A stretch of 64,000 nucleotides of DNA from Diphasiastrum complanatum (taxonomy: Eukaryota; Streptophyta; Lycopodiopsida; Lycopodiales; Lycopodiaceae): NCBI GenBank assembly GCA_029204225.1, contig MU832263.1, positions 1-64,000 on the forward strand. Reading direction: 5' to 3'. Positions 49,501 through 55,500 of this stretch are shown here, in pieces. The notes under the pieces were generated by a model that saw nothing but the letters and a program-made list of their open reading frames with translations, searched no databases and was not told where the DNA came from. Each line of letters begins with the position of its first letter. The stretch's first letter is position 1. Position numbers and translations under genes: made by a program.

Positions 49501-52500
49501 ATATAGACATGGAATATTCAATACAGTAGCAGATGCCCTTAGCAGAATGCCTATGATAAACGAGCTGAGTTTTACTCAGATTCGTGATGAGTTACTCGAG
49601 TCCTTGAGAGGGAAATGCCAGCAAGATGCATTCTTCTCTACTATCTAAAACTCAGTCCAGAGCAGACAGTTACAGACTCCAGAACCAGTTCCCGGGGCTA
49701 GTGCCAGTTCATCCAAGAATACGGCAGCTTCCGTTGAGGATGATGATGAGTCCGAGTATACGTCGTCAGATGACGTTGAGGATTCTGAGCCTGTATTACC
49801 CAAGCAAACCTCAGTGGTTGACGGTCAGTTGACTCAAGGATTCAAATGGAAACAGTATTCCATTCAGGATGAGTACTTGCTCTATAGCAATAGAGTATGT
49901 GTCCCCAATTCAGAGGATTATAGGCAGCAGGTCCTATATGAATGTCATGACAATCCTAGTGCGGGACACCCAGGCATACAGAAGACCTATGAGCTTCTTC
50001 GTAGGCAATTTTTCTGGCCCAGTATGAAAAAGAACGTCCACCAGTATGTAACTAGTTGCCATAAATGTCAAGTAAACAGAGCAGAGCGTTTAAAGGCAGG
50101 AGGGTTGTTGCATCCCTTAGAAATACCAGCTGGTAAATGGGAGAGTATCTCCATGGATTTTATAGTAGGCTTGCCTAAAACCCAAAAGGATAATGACGCT
50201 ATATGGGTCACAGTTGACCGTCTGACCAAAATGGCTCATTTTATTCCGACCAAAACAACCGTTAGAGCTCCAGAGTTAGCGAGGTTGTTTGTAGACGGGC
50301 TATTTAAATTGTACGGTCTACCTTCCGGCATAGTCAGCGACCGGGACAATAAGTTTACTGGAAATTTTCGGAGGGCAGTAATCCATCATCTCCATACTAA
50401 ACTTAATATGAGTACCATCGACCATCCACAGACGGACGGTCAAACAGAAAGGGTAAATCAAGTGCTGGAGGATATGCTTCGTGCATACGTCAGCAAGAAG
50501 CAGACTAATTGGGAGGATTATCTCTCGATATTAGAGTTTGCTTACAATAGTACCAAACATTCAGCTACGGGATACAGCCCATTTATGCTGATGTACGGTT
50601 TTCAGCCACGCTCACCCACAACTGTAGGGTTTAAACAAGAAAAAGTTGAAGCAGCTAGAAACTTTTTAGAGGACCTAAACCAGATGATAGAACATGCTAA
50701 GCGTAGCATCAAGCAGTCCCAGGATCGAGCCAAGCATTATGCATATCCGCACAAACGGGATGTGCAGTTCTCCACTGGTGAAAAAGTCTACTTGAGAGTC
50801 CCAGTCGACTCTAAAACCCTAAAATCAGGAGTGTGTGCTAAGCTGTCTCCAAGGTATTGTGGTCCCTTTACCATCAGTAGGAGACTAGGCGAGGTCACCT
50901 ATGAACTAGAACTCCCACACAGCAGTAAGGTTTTTCCAGTCTTTCATGTAAGTCAGTTACGAAAAGCCTTAACCAGATCAAACAATCTAGTAGGGGACAG
51001 TGTTCTAGTTCTCCCATTGGATCCTCAGCAACCTCCACATGAACCAGACGAGATTCTTAATAGTAGAGAGACGCAGACTCGTCATACTCTATACCGAGAA
51101 TATATGGTTAAGTGGAATGATCAGCCTGTTGAGAATGCCACTTGGGAAAGAGGCAACGTCCTTCGCAAGATTTTTCCAGACTTTGTCTTAGAGGACCAAG
51201 ACGCTTCTTAAGGGGGAGGGAGTGTTACGAGCTCATAACCAGTGCCGAACCCTAGAGGACACAGATAGGTCAGACACCACAGTCAGGGTCGTGTCCAGCG
51301 TACATGACCAACAGGGCAAGACAGTGTGAGTAGTGTGCCCCAGCACGGTCCATAGCTATGGCGGGCCTAACACAGCCTAGGGACCCTGTCAACAGGATAG
51401 GGCTCCCAGTTGGATCCCGACGTGCAGTCGGCCACGTTAGTGCCACGTGGCCGACACTTGACAGTTGCATGCTACCAGTCCTCACACTGGGCTAAGAGGG
51501 GCTTACTCTATATCAGGGAGTAGGCAATTGGGTGGATCAGTTAGTGTTTGCCCTACTGTGGTGTCCCTAGCTCGATCCATCTCCCTATCCCTAGCTCGCT
51601 CCAACTTCAATGGTGAGAAGGGGTGAAAGGGGAGCTTTTGCTCCCCTTGCAAGCCTCCATATCTGCTACTCAAGCAGCAGCGTTGCCTGAGCATTTTCTT
51701 GCTGCTCGGGCAGCAATGCTGCCTAGTTCTGCTGCCCTGGAGCAAAAATCCTCCCCCCCTCCTCTTTGATCCTCTGCCTCTTTCTCACTCTATCTATGAT
51801 GTTGTCCCTCAAACCCCATCTAGCCCTATCCTACCTCTTCTGATTACTTACTCCCCCACTCATGCCTATGAACAGTATGTCACTTCATGTCTCAAACAGC
51901 AGAGATTGGAGTTCCAAGTCATGAAGCAGGAAATATTGCAGCTCAAAGCAAATATCAGATTGTTGTTGGAAGACAAATCTTCAAATGGGCGCCCAGATTA
52001 CTGCTTTGCAAGATGAAGTCAACAAATTATGGGATTTATTGTTGCCACTCATGAAAGACGACAGTAGTTCTTCACCCATGACTAGTGTAATTGTTGCCAC
52101 CCTTTCGAAAGAGAATTTAAAGAACAAAAAGTGCATAGCATATGATTGAGAGGTATTCCCGATACCCAGGATGCCATGCAAAAAGCTAATCGTTTCTTGG
52201 ACACCACATTAGATTATCATAGTAAAGGGATGGATCATGCACAGAGAACAAAAAGGATAATGCCACTCTTATCATCCGCTTTACATCTCTAGAAGAGTGA
52301 AGATCGGTCCTACGCCTTAGGCTAAATTTATGGGAACAACTATTTTTCAAGATGATGACCTTAAACTTATGCAAGTTGAAGAGAAAAGAAAAGCTTTTCA
52401 AGCTGCTCGTGATTCAAGACGGATTGTCATTTATAGGGATTGACGAATGAAATATATTGATAAGAAATAGGGACTTGGGCTCCCAGGGCATGGGAGTGTG

Positions 52501-55500
52501 GAATTGTACTAGGATTCATTCATCTTCCACAGCTGGAGACCTAGTTGATTTTATTGCACGGGGGAATATATTGCTATTTATTGAGAAACATGAGAGAAGT
52601 GAGAGAGGTTTACCTGATTTCCCAGGTTTTTGGTGGTACCCTAAATAATTATGGACTCGGCTCATTACATTCGCCGCATCCTTCTTTAATACTTTACTGC
52701 TATGCATAATAGGCCCACAGGCCCTATTCATGTACTGGCCTTTGGCCCCAATTATTCATTTATTAGGTACTTGGCCATATGATATTGGAGTGGGGGGCGT
52801 CTTGTAGGAGGGCGCACTATTGTCCCTCCTCATCCGTTTTGCTTAGGTTCATTATCTTATCCTTGACATCTTCTTTTGCAATACCAATTCCCCATATGTT
52901 GATTTATCACCATATATTATTAGATATTCAGAGCGAGGTCATATACTTTTGACTGGTGATTTTAATGCCAGACAGAGTTTCATGATGTTTATGATTAGCT
53001 TCGTATACAGTCTGTTGATGCAGTCGATATGGGTATTACCAAGACTTCCCATGATGATCTTGGACCGATCACTATCTACGATGAGTATTTGCTTTTCATT
53101 TTGGAGGTGCCCATGGGTTAGCCATTTTTAACAGCTTATCTGGTTGGCCTGATCTGGGGGATTCACCAGCCATCCTCACCATAGTGTTGTGGATCATCTA
53201 ATGGGATCAACCTCTTTCATTCCATTCATCTCAGATTTCTATTTTTCCACCACCACTCTTTCTAATCACTCACGCCTCTCCTTTCATCTTAACCACATCA
53301 CATCAACTACTTCCTACCCTCCTCTTATGATTTTCCCAATAATATACCTCTTGAATCTCAAGCTGCTTTCCTCACAACTGCTTTACAAATGGCTGCCTCC
53401 ATAGCTTCTCCATCCCATCGATCTCATCCCAAGCCCTCATCTGTTTCAGCTTAACAACCCTGGTATGATGCTGGGTGAACATATCTCAATTGCAACCTAC
53501 AATTTATCATGCGCTCACGGATCATACAGGCTAAGCCATCAGTACCATATCAAATTATCCTAGCTTAGTTTGCAATTATTCCACTTTAGGTGGAAGCCTC
53601 CAATGGCTCACAGACATTGACGAGACTGGGAGATACTCGCAAGCAACGCTTTTATCATCTAGGCCCGAGGGTACTATATAGTTAAGGGCACCACTTTTCT
53701 TGGTCTTCTAAAGCAGCATGGCTATTAAAACCTCTTGGTATATCTATATTCATCACTTCTTATATCGTCTATATCGTCAAAGGACAGGTATGGTCTATTA
53801 GGGGTGAAGCCAGATTTCTACATGTCTCCGTTCTTGGAGATGGAGACAACAGGATACCCAATCTTACCTCAATATCTAGACTCGAGACTTTCACATGGGC
53901 TCAAGCTTACATTGAGGCAATTTTGTGTTCTTCTCACCAATTGTAGATTGAAACTAGTCGATTCCAGGATTTGCCAATTGTGTACACTTGGGGAAGATTG
54001 ATAATGAGGAACATTTTATTTTCAAAGGACTGTTATATAATGAGATCAAAGGGATGTATCACTACTTATATCGAGATCCACCTATGATGCTTCGTTCTTT
54101 CACAACATATGAGGATCCGCCATGTGCTGCATTGATGATATGAGAGATGACCACAAGTAAGAGAGAGATATGCAAGTCTCACTTGCATACACAAGATCTT
54201 CAAGAGCCTACCATCATAGAGTTCTCCTTTAGGAGGAGACAGCAAGATCAGATATCAGACTCAGAGGAGGATTCAGATATTCTAATTGCATCCAGACATA
54301 GGGACCAACAACATTATACCAGACAATACCAACGGCAGCAGCTAAGACAGCACAGACCTCATTCCAGACAGAGCTCAGCAGCAGAGAGCCAGAGATCAGG
54401 AGGACACCACCACATCTATCACATCCTTTTTTAGAAGGATTGATAGATAAAGACATGAGAAACCATCCTTAGTATTATTGTACTTCAGCAGTGTTATACT
54501 TGAGAAAACCTTGTAATGATTTACTTCAGTTTACCTTAGTTTCCTTTTCTTTATTGTTGCATGGAGACATTTATTACACTCCTATTGCTATGGCACGCTT
54601 GAGATGTACTTATTCTATCTTTTGTACCTACGGGTAATCACAAGACATTGATAAAGCTTTCTCTCTCTCGCATGTTTTCTTTGCATATTACCGTGATTTC
54701 GCCCCTGTCAGCTCCGTTGCAAACAGCAGGTAGGTCTCCTATGGTGTCGCGGACAGTCATTGATCTAAATGGAGCACCCTGAGCAGCATCTTTTGCTGTG
54801 GGATAGTTCTGACCTCCAGGCAGAGCTATTTTTAGAGATGAGCCAGCAAAAACATGCGTCGGCTCTGGCCAATCAGGCAGTTTTTCTGTAGGAGCAGCAG
54901 CCCAAATGAATGCCCGAATGCGAGACTGTGAGACTCCATAGTTACCTGCTTGAAGTATACCAAAACGTACCTGGAATCAAGGGACCAAAAACATATAAGC
55001 AAACAAATTGAATGTGACATGCATCCAAACTTTCAGAGTAAATACTGCAAAAAGTGGTGACTATTATTTAACTTCCAAATTTGCTAGCAAACAAATCAGC
55101 GTCTAATAATTCATTTCATACAAGTTTTTTGACTGAGTAGAATGTCTGATTACACTTGAAACTTCTGACAAGAGCCATTGATTGTGGGCAGATCGAAGAA
55201 CAGCCTGAAGCTTTTAGCATCAAGTTGATGTTTAATGGTAGTTTTTTAAGACAATGCACTGGGAATTACCAACTTGGCGTGGCACTCTAGAGAACAAATT
55301 AATGAACAGTACAAAACCCCATAACTTATACAGATTAGAGACAGAAAGTACAAAACAAAGACACTACCTGATAACCCATTTCTAACAACGATCTCAAGGT
55401 GAGTCGAAATGTCTGGCCCTTGTTAAAAGAGACAAAGTTCCTCACGTTCTCAAGGAGGAAAAATCGAGGCCGAAAATAATCAGCATACGATAGAAATGCG

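Larger units (their letters stand above)
46826..51564 (+). mobile_element. Ty3/Gypsy retrotransposon with two LTRs, gag deleted
   Basis: 5' LTR at 46,826-47,183, primer-binding site at 47,185, pol from about 47,930 to 51,211, purine tract 'AAGGGGGAGGGAG' at 51,210-51,222, and 3' LTR from 51,223. About 17 differences by eye over ~340 bp give roughly 95% LTR identity, older than the Copia at 14-20 kb. Only ~740 bp separate the PBS from the end of the protease, so gag and most of the protease are missing. No target duplication is visible: the 5' LTR begins flush with the (CT)n tail of LINE 3, and the 3' LTR lacks its last ~14 bp. Confidence 0.92.
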
